A stretch of DNA of 64,000 nt, from positions 558,001-622,000 of the forward strand of contig NZ_JBFRCT010000003.1 in assembly GCF_052113225.1 (NCBI RefSeq), read 5' to 3'. Origin of the DNA: Pristimantibacillus sp052113225. Its GTDB lineage: Bacteria; Bacillota; Bacilli; Paenibacillales; Paenibacillaceae. The number at the start of each line of letters is the position of its first letter. The stretch's first letter is position 1. The position numbers and the translations under genes are program-made. The notes beneath the pieces are model-generated. The model saw only the letters and a list, made by a program, of their open reading frames with translations, searched no databases and was not told where the DNA came from. This document shows positions 51,456 to 59,836 of this stretch, in pieces.

Positions 51456-51695
51456 GTGAGAGATGAGGATCTGAACGACGTGATCGAGCAGCTATGCAAC
51501 AGCAAAGCGGAAGAATTTCATCTCATCGGATATGAACATGTAACAGCAAATGAAGTTTGGCAATGCGTAAGCGAGAAATATAATAAGACCGGTCAGCCGG
51601 AGCTTCATCAAATCGTAAACGATATTTTGTCATTAAAAGTGACAAAATTTATGAATTTTATGACGCTTAGCGCTTTTCGGGGAAACCATTTCTAA
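51456..51695 (+). CDS. ComN-like post-transcriptional regulator
   Basis: The 79-residue helical protein begins RDEDLNDVIEQLCNSKAEEF and contains GYEHVTANEVWQCVSEKYNK. This matches the small ComN (YrzD) family located beside secDF in B. subtilis, where it acts on comE mRNA. GTG 51456 follows a very strong AAAAGGAGGAG (51439-51449); the open frame extends 13 codons upstream. A terminator overlaps its end. Confidence 0.82.
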   Translation: MRDEDLNDVIEQLCNSKAEEFHLIGYEHVTANEVWQCVSEKYNKTGQPELHQIVNDILSLKVTKFMNFMTLSAFRGNHF

Positions 51696-51716
51696 TGGAA
51701 GGGGTTTCTTTTTTTT
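51682..51716 (+). terminator. Terminator at the end of comN
   Basis: GAAACC (51682-51687) pairs with GGTTTC (51703-51708), with an inner CCATT/AATGG pairing, then T8. Confidence 0.7.
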
Positions 51717-51726
51717 GCGCTTAAGT

Positions 51727-51755
51727 TTTACACGCAAGTACAACCTAAGTATAAT
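51727..51755 (+). promoter_or_regulatory. Sigma-A promoter of secD-secF
   Basis: TTTACA (51727-51732), 17-bp spacer, TATAAT (51750-51755). Confidence 0.75.
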
Positions 51756-51790
51756 AGGAATATTGAGATCATAAGGGGGACTATGTACGT

Positions 51791-53023
51791 ATGAACTGGA
51801 AGAGATTAACCGCCTTCCTTGCGGTCGTTGTCATTATGTTTGGCGCAATCGCTTGGACGAGCCCGGACCTGGTCAAAGGCATCCGGCTCGGTCTTGATTT
51901 AAAAGGTGGATTCGAGGTATTATACGAAGCTTCACCGCTTGAAGGCGGCGAGCAGGTAACACCAGAGTCACTCAAGGAAACAGCTCATAGCTTGGAGCAG
52001 CGGATTGACTCCACAGGTACGACCGAGCCAGAGATTACTCGTGAAGGCAGCAACCGAATCCGCGTAAAGCTTCCTGGAGTAACGGATAGCAAAGAGGTTC
52101 GGGAGATGCTCTCGAAGCCGGTCAATCTGACCTTCCGTGGACCAGATGGCACAATCGAGCTGCAAGGTGATGATTTCGTGCAAAACGGCGCGAAGGTGGA
52201 ATTTGACCAACTGGGCAACCCGATGATCACCATCAAATTGAAAGATGCCAAGAAATTCGAAGATGTAACAACGAAGCTGACTGGCAAAACCTTATCCATT
52301 TATTTGGATGATCAATTGCTGTCTGCACCTTCTGTAAACTATCCAATTACCGGCGGTTCCGCGCAAATCTCAGGCAAATATACGCTTGATGAAGCGAACA
52401 ACCTGCGTGATACAATTAACCTTGGTGCACTTCCTTTGAAGCTGACTGAGATCTATACGCAAAGTGTTGGCGCTACGCTTGGCCAGAAATCGCTTGAAGA
52501 TACAGTTGGCGCAGGTATTATTGGTACTGTAATTGTACTGCTGTTCCTGATCATCCTGTTCCGAATTCCAGGCGTGGTAGCAGGCATTACTGTTATTTCT
52601 TATACATGGCTGCTCGTAGTCGTATTTGAGCTGATGGACGCAACACTTACACTGCCGGGTATCGCAGCGTTTGTACTGGGGATAGGTATGGCGGTTGACG
52701 CCAATATCATTATGTACGAGCGGATCAAAGAAGAGATTCGAAGCGGCAAGAGTCTGCTGTCTTCCCTTAAAGCCGGCTCGAAAAACTCGTTCCGTACCAT
52801 TATGGATGCGAACGTAACGAATATCATCTCATGTGCTGTGCTTTATTATATCGGTAATGGCGCGATCCGGGGCTTCGCCTTGACGATGATCTTCAGTATT
52901 CTCGTAAGTATCGTGACCAACATCTTCTTGGCACGTCTGCTGATTCACTTGCTGATTCGCAGTAACCTCTTTACTAAACCTGGCTACTACGGCGTGAAGG
53001 AGGCGGAAATCCGTGCTCTATAA
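51791..53023 (+). CDS. secD: Protein-export membrane protein SecD
   Basis: SecD with SecF uses the proton-motive force to pull exported proteins out of the Sec channel. Six membrane segments are expected over 410 residues. GIRLGLDLKGGFEVLYEASP at the N-terminus and PGIAAFVLGIGMAVDANIIM (D1/D4 helix-4 region with the functional Asp) are conserved. In B. subtilis the two are fused as SecDF; here they are separate, with an 11-bp overlap. Confidence 0.97.
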   Translation: MNWKRLTAFLAVVVIMFGAIAWTSPDLVKGIRLGLDLKGGFEVLYEASPLEGGEQVTPESLKETAHSLEQRIDSTGTTEPEITREGSNRIRVKLPGVTDSKEVREMLSKPVNLTFRGPDGTIELQGDDFVQNGAKVEFDQLGNPMITIKLKDAKKFEDVTTKLTGKTLSIYLDDQLLSAPSVNYPITGGSAQISGKYTLDEANNLRDTINLGALPLKLTEIYTQSVGATLGQKSLEDTVGAGIIGTVIVLLFLIILFRIPGVVAGITVISYTWLLVVVFELMDATLTLPGIAAFVLGIGMAVDANIIMYERIKEEIRSGKSLLSSLKAGSKNSFRTIMDANVTNIISCAVLYYIGNGAIRGFALTMIFSILVSIVTNIFLARLLIHLLIRSNLFTKPGYYGVKEAEIRAL

Positions 53024-53933
53024 TACGAAGGTTCGATTTGATTTCATTAAACACCGCAAGAAGTTTTTCATGTTCTCTATGATCTTGACGTTGATCGGGA
53101 TTCTGTCGGTGAGCATCTTCCATATGAACTTTGGGGTAGACTTTAAAGCCGGCACGAATATGGATATTCTTGTGGGCAAGAAGATTACCCAAGTGGAAGC
53201 GAAAGAGATTCTTGCAGGACAAGGCTATACTAATATTAAAACAACTGTTGGGGGCTCTAATGGCGACCGCGTGTCTGCTCGCTTCGACGAAGTTCTCGAT
53301 CAGGCAAAGGTACAAGCCGTTGAAGACGCATTTAAAGCGAAATACGGCGATAAAGTATCTTCGGAAGTAAACGTTGTATCCCCGGATATGGCGCAGGAGC
53401 TTGGTGTCAAAGCGATCTATGCGGTTATTATCGCGAGTGTGGCGATTATGCTGTATGTGATGATCCGCTTCGAATGGCGGATGGCAGTGGCTGCTAACAT
53501 TGCGATCTTGTATGATGCGTTTGTCGTTGTAACCATCTTCTCAATCTTCCGTCTGCAGGTCGATCTGCCGTTTATCGCAGCCGTTCTGACGACGATTGGT
53601 TACTCGATTAACGATAAGATCGTTATCTTCGACCGGATCCGTGAAAATCTTCGTTTCTCAAAAACGAAGAGTCCAGATCAAATTGGCGATCTTGTTAACC
53701 AAAGCTTGTGGCAGACGATGGCGCGTAACGTTTACACGGTACTCGCTGTACTCCTCATCGCTGTATGTCTGTTCATCTTCGGCAGTGAGTCGATCAAGCT
53801 GTTCGCACTCGCTAAAATGATTGGTCTGGCAAGTGGTGCTTACTCGTCGATCTGTATCGCGAGCCCGCTGTGGATGGTTATGAAGAGCAAGCAGAAGCCA
53901 TCTACTAAGCAAGCAGCAAAAAAAGCAGTCTAA
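53013..53933 (+). CDS. secF: Protein-export membrane protein SecF
   Basis: The 306-residue partner of SecD starts FIKHRKKFFMFSMILTLIGI and contains IFHMNFGVDFKAGTNMDI and LTTIGYSINDKIVIFDRIRE, the family signature. GTG 53013 follows GAAGGAGGCGG inside the secD end, so translation is likely coupled. Confidence 0.97.
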   Translation: MLYNTKVRFDFIKHRKKFFMFSMILTLIGILSVSIFHMNFGVDFKAGTNMDILVGKKITQVEAKEILAGQGYTNIKTTVGGSNGDRVSARFDEVLDQAKVQAVEDAFKAKYGDKVSSEVNVVSPDMAQELGVKAIYAVIIASVAIMLYVMIRFEWRMAVAANIAILYDAFVVVTIFSIFRLQVDLPFIAAVLTTIGYSINDKIVIFDRIRENLRFSKTKSPDQIGDLVNQSLWQTMARNVYTVLAVLLIAVCLFIFGSESIKLFALAKMIGLASGAYSSICIASPLWMVMKSKQKPSTKQAAKKAV

Positions 53934-54032
53934 GACAAGTAGATTCGAAAAGAGATATCCATTATTAATGAAAGTGGAATGGACGTTGCAGCTTATTCCA
54001 TTGCCAGCGGCCATTCCACGCTGGAGGCATAA

Positions 54033-54920
54033 ATGTCAACTGAACAACGATTTGCGGGGACAAAGCCGGCCGACAAGGCGGGCTTATGGGGAACTGCGGC
54101 GCTGGCGTTGTTTAAAGGCATAGTAGGCGGATTAGCGGGCAGCAAGTCGCTGCTCGCTGATGCCTTCCGTACGGCGGCAGAATGTGCCGCCGCTTTTGCT
54201 TTGTCATCCACTAAGCACAGCGGGCACAAGAAGACAAATACACTTCGGACGGAAGCACTAACAAATGTTTTTCTAGCTGTATTTTTTCTTATCACAAGTC
54301 TAGAAATCGGAATATCGGCGATTCGCTCGATTTCGTTAGGTGTGGATCAGCCGCCTCATTGGAGTGCGCTTGTCGCGGTTCTGGGCTGCTTGATTGTAAG
54401 GGAATTATTCTTCTCCCACAAGGAGAGAGGGGCCAGCTTGTACTGTTCGCTGGCTGCACTTATTGGGTCAGGCGGAGCGTTACTTGGTAAGGCTGTTTCT
54501 CTTCCGGCACTTTATTACTTGGATCCTGCCGCTGCTATTGTCATTGCCGTTATCGTTATGCTTAATGGATATCGGGCGATTACAGGCTTTGTGCGCAGAG
54601 ATACAAGTGAGGATGTACGAAACGAAGATGCTGAAGTACTGATGCAGCTTGTTCAGCGAGTGGAAGGTGTAGTTACCGTCGAGTCGCTGCAGGCGAAGGA
54701 ACAAGGACATTATGTCGTAGCAGACATCGTTATAAGCGTAAATCCAAGAATCACCGTTTTGGAAGGCCACGACATTGCAAAGCGGGTAAAGCAGCTGCTG
54801 CTTACTCGATTCGGCCATGTAACAGATGTCACGATTCATGTAGAGCCTTATGATCCTGGTTATCCATATAAGTCGAATCATGATCCGAATCAGGAGCAAA
54901 TGCCAACGCTTCTGCAATAG
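54033..54920 (+). CDS. Cation-diffusion-facilitator (CDF)-like membrane protein with degenerate metal site
   Basis: The 295-residue protein has about six membrane segments and a C-terminal cytosolic domain (about 205-280: VEGVVTVESLQAKEQGHYVV) as in CDF transporters. LAGSKSLLADAFRTAAECAA matches helix 2, but the usual ADAxHSxxD has Arg for His and Glu for the second Asp. In helix 5 (SLYCSLAALIGSGGALLG) I find neither the His nor the Asp of HxxxD. DPAAAIVIAVIVMLNGYRAI is helix 6. It may not transport zinc. It lies between secF and recJ in place of smaller genes of B. subtilis. Confidence 0.82.
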   Translation: MSTEQRFAGTKPADKAGLWGTAALALFKGIVGGLAGSKSLLADAFRTAAECAAAFALSSTKHSGHKKTNTLRTEALTNVFLAVFFLITSLEIGISAIRSISLGVDQPPHWSALVAVLGCLIVRELFFSHKERGASLYCSLAALIGSGGALLGKAVSLPALYYLDPAAAIVIAVIVMLNGYRAITGFVRRDTSEDVRNEDAEVLMQLVQRVEGVVTVESLQAKEQGHYVVADIVISVNPRITVLEGHDIAKRVKQLLLTRFGHVTDVTIHVEPYDPGYPYKSNHDPNQEQMPTLLQ

Positions 54921-54944
54921 AATGGGAAAGGGGTTGAGCTCGGC

Positions 54945-56963
54945 GTGATACAAGCAAAAACACGCTGGAATTTGGCGCCTTGGGGGAAAGACGATGATCA
55001 ACAGGCGAAGCTGCTGTCGGATCAGCTGGATATTCCGCCTCTTGTAGCCAAGCTGCTCGTTCAAAGAGGCTACAAAGAAAAGGAAGCGGCAGAGACGTTT
55101 CTGCGGGGAGGAGCCGATCAGCTCCATGATCCGTATTTGTTGAAAGGAATGAAGGAAGCTGTTGCCCGCATTAAACAAGCTGCGGACAATAAGGAATTCA
55201 TTCGAATCTACGGCGACTATGATGCCGACGGGGTGTCCAGCACCTCGTTACTGATTCACGTTTTTCGAGAGTTAGGCTATCATTTCGATTATTATATTCC
55301 GCATCGTGCTTTAGAGGGCTACGGTATGAACCGTGGCGCTATAGATTTGGCTGCGGCAGCTGGTGTCCGTCTTATTGTGACAGTAGATACGGGTATTAGT
55401 GCTTACGAACAGATCGAGTATGCGAAGGAGCTTGGCATTGATGTCGTCGTAACCGACCATCATGAACCGCCAGAGCAGCTTCCGGATGCTGTCGCGGTAG
55501 TGAATCCGAAGCAAGAGGATTGTCCGTATCCATTCAAAGGACTCGCAGGTGTAGGTGTGGCTTTCAAATTAGCGCATGCGCTTATGGAGCGTCCGCCAAT
55601 GGAATGGACGGATATTGTCTGTCTAGGTACCATTGCGGACATCATGCCGCTTACCGATGAGAATCGGGTGCTTGTCCGGGCAGGTCTACAGCAATTGCAG
55701 GATACGAGTAATACAGGGTTTCGGGCATTGTCCGAAGCTTGTGGGATCGAGCTTGATCAAGTCACGTCCACCACGGTTGCATTTGGCATGGCACCACGTA
55801 TTAATGCGGCGGGCCGTCTAGATCATGCGAAACGGGCTGTAGAGCTGCTTACGACTGGTGATTATGACGAAGCGATTCGTTCGGCGTCTTCCCTTGATGT
55901 ATTGAACAAGGAGCGGCAGCGGATTGTGGAAGGCATCGTGAAGGAAGCAGAGCAGCAGTGGCAGGGAAAACGGGAAGCAGCACAAGCATCGTCGGTGCCG
56001 GAACCCGCCGTTATTGTGTTGGCAGGAGAAGGCTGGAACGTTGGTGTTATTGGGATCGTTGCTTCGAAAATGTTAGAACGGTATTATAAGCCGGTTATTG
56101 TTCTTGGCATTGATGCAGAGAGCGGAATGTGCAAAGGTTCAGCAAGATCAATTGAAGGATATGATCTTCATGCAGCCTTAACTGAATGCGATTCGTTGCT
56201 GGATCATTATGGCGGCCATCAAGCGGCTGCCGGCATGAGTCTGCACCGGGATCAGCTGCCTGCCTTCGAGCAGAAGCTTGGAGAGCTTGCAATGGAATGG
56301 CTGACAGAGCAGGACTGGATTCCTAAAACCGCGATCGATCTTATTTGCTCGGTGGAGGATGCCAGCGTTCATACGATCAGCCAGCTTGCCCAGCTTGAGC
56401 CATTTGGTGCTGGGAACCCTTCGCCAAGGCTTCTGTTTCAATCTGCTGAACTTGCGGACTACAGGACCATGGGCAAGGAATCCAGACATCTAAAGCTGTC
56501 ACTTCGGAAGGGGCGGGCTGCGCTGGATGCTGTTGGCTTCGGTATGGGTGAGCTGTCGGAGCAGCTGCGAAGTGGTCTTCCAGTTAATCTGGTCGGCGAG
56601 TTATCTATCAATGAGTGGAATGGCCAGCGCAAGGCACAGCTGCAAATTCATGATATACATTTTGGAGGGGAACTGATGAGGTTCCCTGAGCGTGAGCATT
56701 TTGGACAGGTGTACCAAATGCTACGCCGGATGCGCCGCATGCCGATGAATGGTCTTGAGTCCCAACTATCGGAGCAAAGCGGATGGCCCGAGCAAACCGT
56801 TAAAGTAATGATTGAAGTATTCCGTGAGCTTGGGTTTATCGAGATTGACGGAACCCATCTTGTTGTGGTCGAGACGCCTGAGAAGCGTGATCTCGCTACA
56901 TCGGAAAAATACCAGGCAGCAAAGCTTGAAGCTGAACGGCTGCGCATGCCGTATGTTGGATAA
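54945..56963 (+). CDS. recJ: Single-stranded-DNA-specific exonuclease RecJ
   Basis: RecJ degrades 5' single-stranded DNA in recombination and mismatch repair. The DHH-superfamily motifs are intact: Asp91/93/95 in IYGDYDADGVSSTSLL and D171-H172-H173 in VVTDHHEPP. The DHHA1 domain includes GSARSIEGYDLHAALTECDS and HYGGHQAAAGMSL, followed by an OB-fold region. It is 672 residues, about 110 shorter than B. subtilis RecJ (786); the C-terminal extension differs. GTG 54945 has GGGAAAGGGG upstream. Confidence 0.95.
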   Translation: MIQAKTRWNLAPWGKDDDQQAKLLSDQLDIPPLVAKLLVQRGYKEKEAAETFLRGGADQLHDPYLLKGMKEAVARIKQAADNKEFIRIYGDYDADGVSSTSLLIHVFRELGYHFDYYIPHRALEGYGMNRGAIDLAAAAGVRLIVTVDTGISAYEQIEYAKELGIDVVVTDHHEPPEQLPDAVAVVNPKQEDCPYPFKGLAGVGVAFKLAHALMERPPMEWTDIVCLGTIADIMPLTDENRVLVRAGLQQLQDTSNTGFRALSEACGIELDQVTSTTVAFGMAPRINAAGRLDHAKRAVELLTTGDYDEAIRSASSLDVLNKERQRIVEGIVKEAEQQWQGKREAAQASSVPEPAVIVLAGEGWNVGVIGIVASKMLERYYKPVIVLGIDAESGMCKGSARSIEGYDLHAALTECDSLLDHYGGHQAAAGMSLHRDQLPAFEQKLGELAMEWLTEQDWIPKTAIDLICSVEDASVHTISQLAQLEPFGAGNPSPRLLFQSAELADYRTMGKESRHLKLSLRKGRAALDAVGFGMGELSEQLRSGLPVNLVGELSINEWNGQRKAQLQIHDIHFGGELMRFPEREHFGQVYQMLRRMRRMPMNGLESQLSEQSGWPEQTVKVMIEVFRELGFIEIDGTHLVVVETPEKRDLATSEKYQAAKLEAERLRMPYVG

Positions 56964-57013
56964 GAAGAATTGGCATAATTGATATGGTAAGTAGAGAAAG
57001 GATTGAAATAATT

Positions 57014-57535
57014 ATGAGCGACATTAACTTTAAAGATTACATCCGGGTGATCCCAGACTTCCCGCAGCCAGGCATCCGTTTCAAGGATATTACGACACTT
57101 CTGAAGGATGGTGCGGTATACCGCGCAGCAATCGAAGACATGCGTAAAGCGATTGAGCATTTGCAAATCGACATTATTGCAGGTCCTGAAGCACGCGGCT
57201 TTGTTATAGGGGCTCCACTGGCTACAGCACTTGGCGTAGGTTTTGCACCAATCCGTAAAAGCGGCAAGCTCCCTGGTGAAACGATTCAGGCAAGCTATGA
57301 CCTGGAATACGGCAATGACAGCCTAGCCATGCATAAAGATGCGATCTCACCAGGTCAGCGTGTACTCATTGCAGATGACCTGCTTGCTACAGGCGGAACA
57401 ATCGCTACTTCGATGAACCTTGTTCGCCAGCTTGGCGGCGAAGTTGTTGGCGCAGCGTTCCTGATTGAGCTGTCTTACCTTACTGGCCGTGAGAAGTTGG
57501 AAGGCGTAGAGGTGTTCTCTCTCGTAACGTATTAA
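57014..57535 (+). CDS. apt: Adenine phosphoribosyltransferase
   Basis: Apt salvages adenine to AMP with PRPP. The 173-residue protein has FPQPGIRFKDITTLLKDG and the PRPP loop RVLIADDLLATGGT, with AGPEARGFVIGAPLA in between. ATG 57014 follows AAAGGA at moderate distance; the open frame runs 10 codons upstream. recJ-apt order is as in B. subtilis; relA, which usually follows, is not here. Confidence 0.97.
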   Translation: MSDINFKDYIRVIPDFPQPGIRFKDITTLLKDGAVYRAAIEDMRKAIEHLQIDIIAGPEARGFVIGAPLATALGVGFAPIRKSGKLPGETIQASYDLEYGNDSLAMHKDAISPGQRVLIADDLLATGGTIATSMNLVRQLGGEVVGAAFLIELSYLTGREKLEGVEVFSLVTY

Positions 57536-57552
57536 CATTTATTGATATTTCG

Positions 57553-57598
57553 AAAGGCTTTCCTTGATGGTTCTACCATCAGGGAAAGCCTTTTTTTG
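57553..57598 (+). terminator. Terminator after apt
   Basis: AAAGGCTTTCCTTGATGG (57553-57570) pairs with CCATCAGGGAAAGCCTTT (57576-57593), then T-rich sequence. Confidence 0.93.
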
Positions 57599-57826
57599 TT
57601 TTCATACAGCTTTCAAGCGATGTTAGTTTGAAACGGATTCATTTTTTTCTATCCGAAATGGAACCGTATTCATCGGAATAAGGTGTTATGAATAATAACA
57701 TCATTCAATTGAAAAGTATCATTTTTCGTTGGTCTGGCAAATAGTATCGCACTCGGCAAGCTTCTACAATAAAGACAAGAAGCTGGGAAAGCGTATAGCC
57801 ATTCTTTTAGAAAGGAAGGAACACCA
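57599..57826 (+). other. Promoter/leader region before the sugar ABC importer
   Basis: No gene is visible. TGTTAT (57684-57689) and ATAACA (57695-57700) form an inverted repeat, and TCCGA/TCGGA pairs flank CCGTATTCAT around 57654-57676. AAAGGAAGGA serves the first permease gene. I see no certain -35/-10 pair. Confidence 0.4.
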
Positions 57827-58789
57827 ATGGCAGAGATGATCGTAACCGCAGTTGAACCACAGCAGCAAGTGATTAAGCCGAAATCCAAGCTTCGCCGATT
57901 CCTGAAGCAATGGGATTTGCAGCTTATGGTCATTCCGGCACTGCTGCTCATATTTGTATTCAGCTACGTACCGATGTACGGTGTCCTTACTGCTTTTCAA
58001 GATTACAACATCTTTAAGGGGTTTCTGGACAGTCCTTGGGTCGGATGGAAGCATTTTGAAATGTTCTTTCATGCACCAGAGTTTGAGCGTGTCATGCGCA
58101 ATACGATCATTATCAGTGTGCTGAAGCTTGTTATTGGCTTTCCTGCACCAGTCGTATTAGCACTCATGCTGAATGAAGTGAAAAATATGTATTTTAAGCG
58201 GATTGTACAAACCGTTAGTTATTTGCCCCATTTCTTGTCCTGGGTTATCGTATCGGGCTTTGCAATGTCGATCCTCGCGGTGGAGAACGGCAGCTTGAAT
58301 ATGCTTCTGCAATCGCTTCACCTTATTAAAGAACCAATTAGCTTTCTTTCCATTCCTCATTATTTCTGGACCATTATCGTTACAACCGGCGTGTGGAAGG
58401 AGATTGGATTCAGTTCTATCGTTTATCTAGCCGCTATTGCCGGAATTGACCCGAGTATGTACGAAGCGGCATCCATTGACGGAGCAAGCCGGTTCAAGCA
58501 AATTTTTGTCATTACAATTCCGAGCATCATGCCGGTCGTCATTATTTTTATGATCCTTGCTATCGGAAACCTGCTAAGCGCAGGCTTCGAAGATCTGCTC
58601 TTATTAGGTGTGAATCCGGTTCTTAGGGATGTATCAGATGTGCTTGATACCTACGTATACCGAACGGGTATAACGGGGCAGCGATTCTCTTATGCGACAG
58701 CAGTCGGACTGTTTAAAGCAATTATAAGTGTAGGTCTGCTTACATTTGCGAACCTGCTGGCACGAAGAACAGGGAACAGCTTATGGTAG
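57827..58789 (+). CDS. LplB-type sugar ABC transporter permease
   Basis: This 320-residue inner-membrane subunit has six predicted helices. The coupling loop YEAASIDGASRFKQIFVITI is the EAA motif that contacts the ATPase. The N-terminus (WDLQLMVIPALLLIFVFSYV, PMYGVLTAFQDYN) is typical of the LplB/YtcP-associated family in Bacillales. Specificity cannot be deduced. The ATPase gene is not in this window; Bacillales often use a shared MsmX. Confidence 0.92.
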   Translation: MAEMIVTAVEPQQQVIKPKSKLRRFLKQWDLQLMVIPALLLIFVFSYVPMYGVLTAFQDYNIFKGFLDSPWVGWKHFEMFFHAPEFERVMRNTIIISVLKLVIGFPAPVVLALMLNEVKNMYFKRIVQTVSYLPHFLSWVIVSGFAMSILAVENGSLNMLLQSLHLIKEPISFLSIPHYFWTIIVTTGVWKEIGFSSIVYLAAIAGIDPSMYEAASIDGASRFKQIFVITIPSIMPVVIIFMILAIGNLLSAGFEDLLLLGVNPVLRDVSDVLDTYVYRTGITGQRFSYATAVGLFKAIISVGLLTFANLLARRTGNSLW

Positions 58790-58823
58790 TTTGGACATCA
58801 TGCAGGAAGGAGGCCGTTAAACG

Positions 58824-59723
58824 ATGAGAATTAAATCCAGCTTAAGCGATAAAAGTCTATCCGTAGCCGTGTATATCTGCCTTGCACTCCTCGCATTTTT
58901 TTCCTTTTACCCGTTCTGGAATGCCGCTGTTATCTCGTTTAACAAAGGAATGGACACAGCCCTTGGTGGTGTGACCTTCTGGCCAAGAGCTTTTACCCTC
59001 GATAATTATGAAATCGTATTCCAAGACAAGCGCATCATAAATGGCTTCTATATCTCGGTCATGCGGACGGTAGTAGGCACAGTGGCTTCCATTCTGCTTA
59101 CGGCGATATTTGCTTACGGCATGACGAAGAAGGAGCTGATGGGCCGGAAGTTTTATATGATCGCCTGCATCATTACCCTCTACTTCAGCGGCGGCATTAT
59201 TCCGACCTTTCTCGTGATCCGCGGGCTGGGCTTAATGGATAATTTCCTAGTCTTTATTATTCCCGGCTTAATCAGCGTGTGGAATATGATCATCTTCCGC
59301 ACATTCTTTATGGGGCTGCCCCAAGGACTTGAAGAGTCGGCACAGATTGACGGCTGCGGTTATTGGGCGACCTTCTTCCGGATTGTTTTGCCGCTGTCTG
59401 GTCCAGTCATTGCTACACTTGCACTCTTCACGGCTGTAGGGCATTGGAATGATTGGTTCTTCCCAAGTCTTTATATTACAAAAGAAAAGCTCATTCCGAT
59501 TCAGACGATGCTTCAGCAAATATTGAATTCCAACATCATGTCCGAACAGTTCTCGCAGCTGGATTCCGCTTCTCAAAGCCGGCTGTCTTCGATGAAGAGC
59601 ATCACGAGCAAATCTCTCTCGATGGCAACGATGATGGTCGCGACGATACCCATTATTCTCGTCTACCCGTTTGTGCAGAAGTATTTTGTAAAAGGGGTTT
59701 TGGTGGGATCTTTGAAAGAGTAG
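58824..59723 (+). CDS. YtcP-type sugar ABC transporter permease
   Basis: The second permease (299 residues, six helices) has the EAA loop LEESAQIDGCGYWATFFRIV and YPFWNAAVISFNKGMDTALG, common in YtcP relatives. GGAAGGAGG precedes ATG 58824. It pairs with the preceding gene, and a stem-loop separates it from the lipoprotein gene. Confidence 0.92.
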   Translation: MRIKSSLSDKSLSVAVYICLALLAFFSFYPFWNAAVISFNKGMDTALGGVTFWPRAFTLDNYEIVFQDKRIINGFYISVMRTVVGTVASILLTAIFAYGMTKKELMGRKFYMIACIITLYFSGGIIPTFLVIRGLGLMDNFLVFIIPGLISVWNMIIFRTFFMGLPQGLEESAQIDGCGYWATFFRIVLPLSGPVIATLALFTAVGHWNDWFFPSLYITKEKLIPIQTMLQQILNSNIMSEQFSQLDSASQSRLSSMKSITSKSLSMATMMVATIPIILVYPFVQKYFVKGVLVGSLKE

Positions 59724-59758
59724 TCTGATTCACAGCTGGGAGTCAAACCGTATTCAAC

Positions 59759-59795
59759 GCGAAGCGAAGAGGCTAGTCGACAAATTCGCTTCCGC
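59759..59795 (+). promoter_or_regulatory. Intercistronic stem-loop between permease and binding-protein genes
   Basis: GCGAAGCGAA (59759-59768) can pair with TTCGCTTCCGC (59785-59795) with one bulge. No T run follows, so it is more likely an mRNA-stabilising or processing element than a terminator. Confidence 0.5.
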
Positions 59796-59836
59796 TGAAC
59801 ATAATTAAAGCTAAGGGAGAGAGGGGTTTACGAAGG

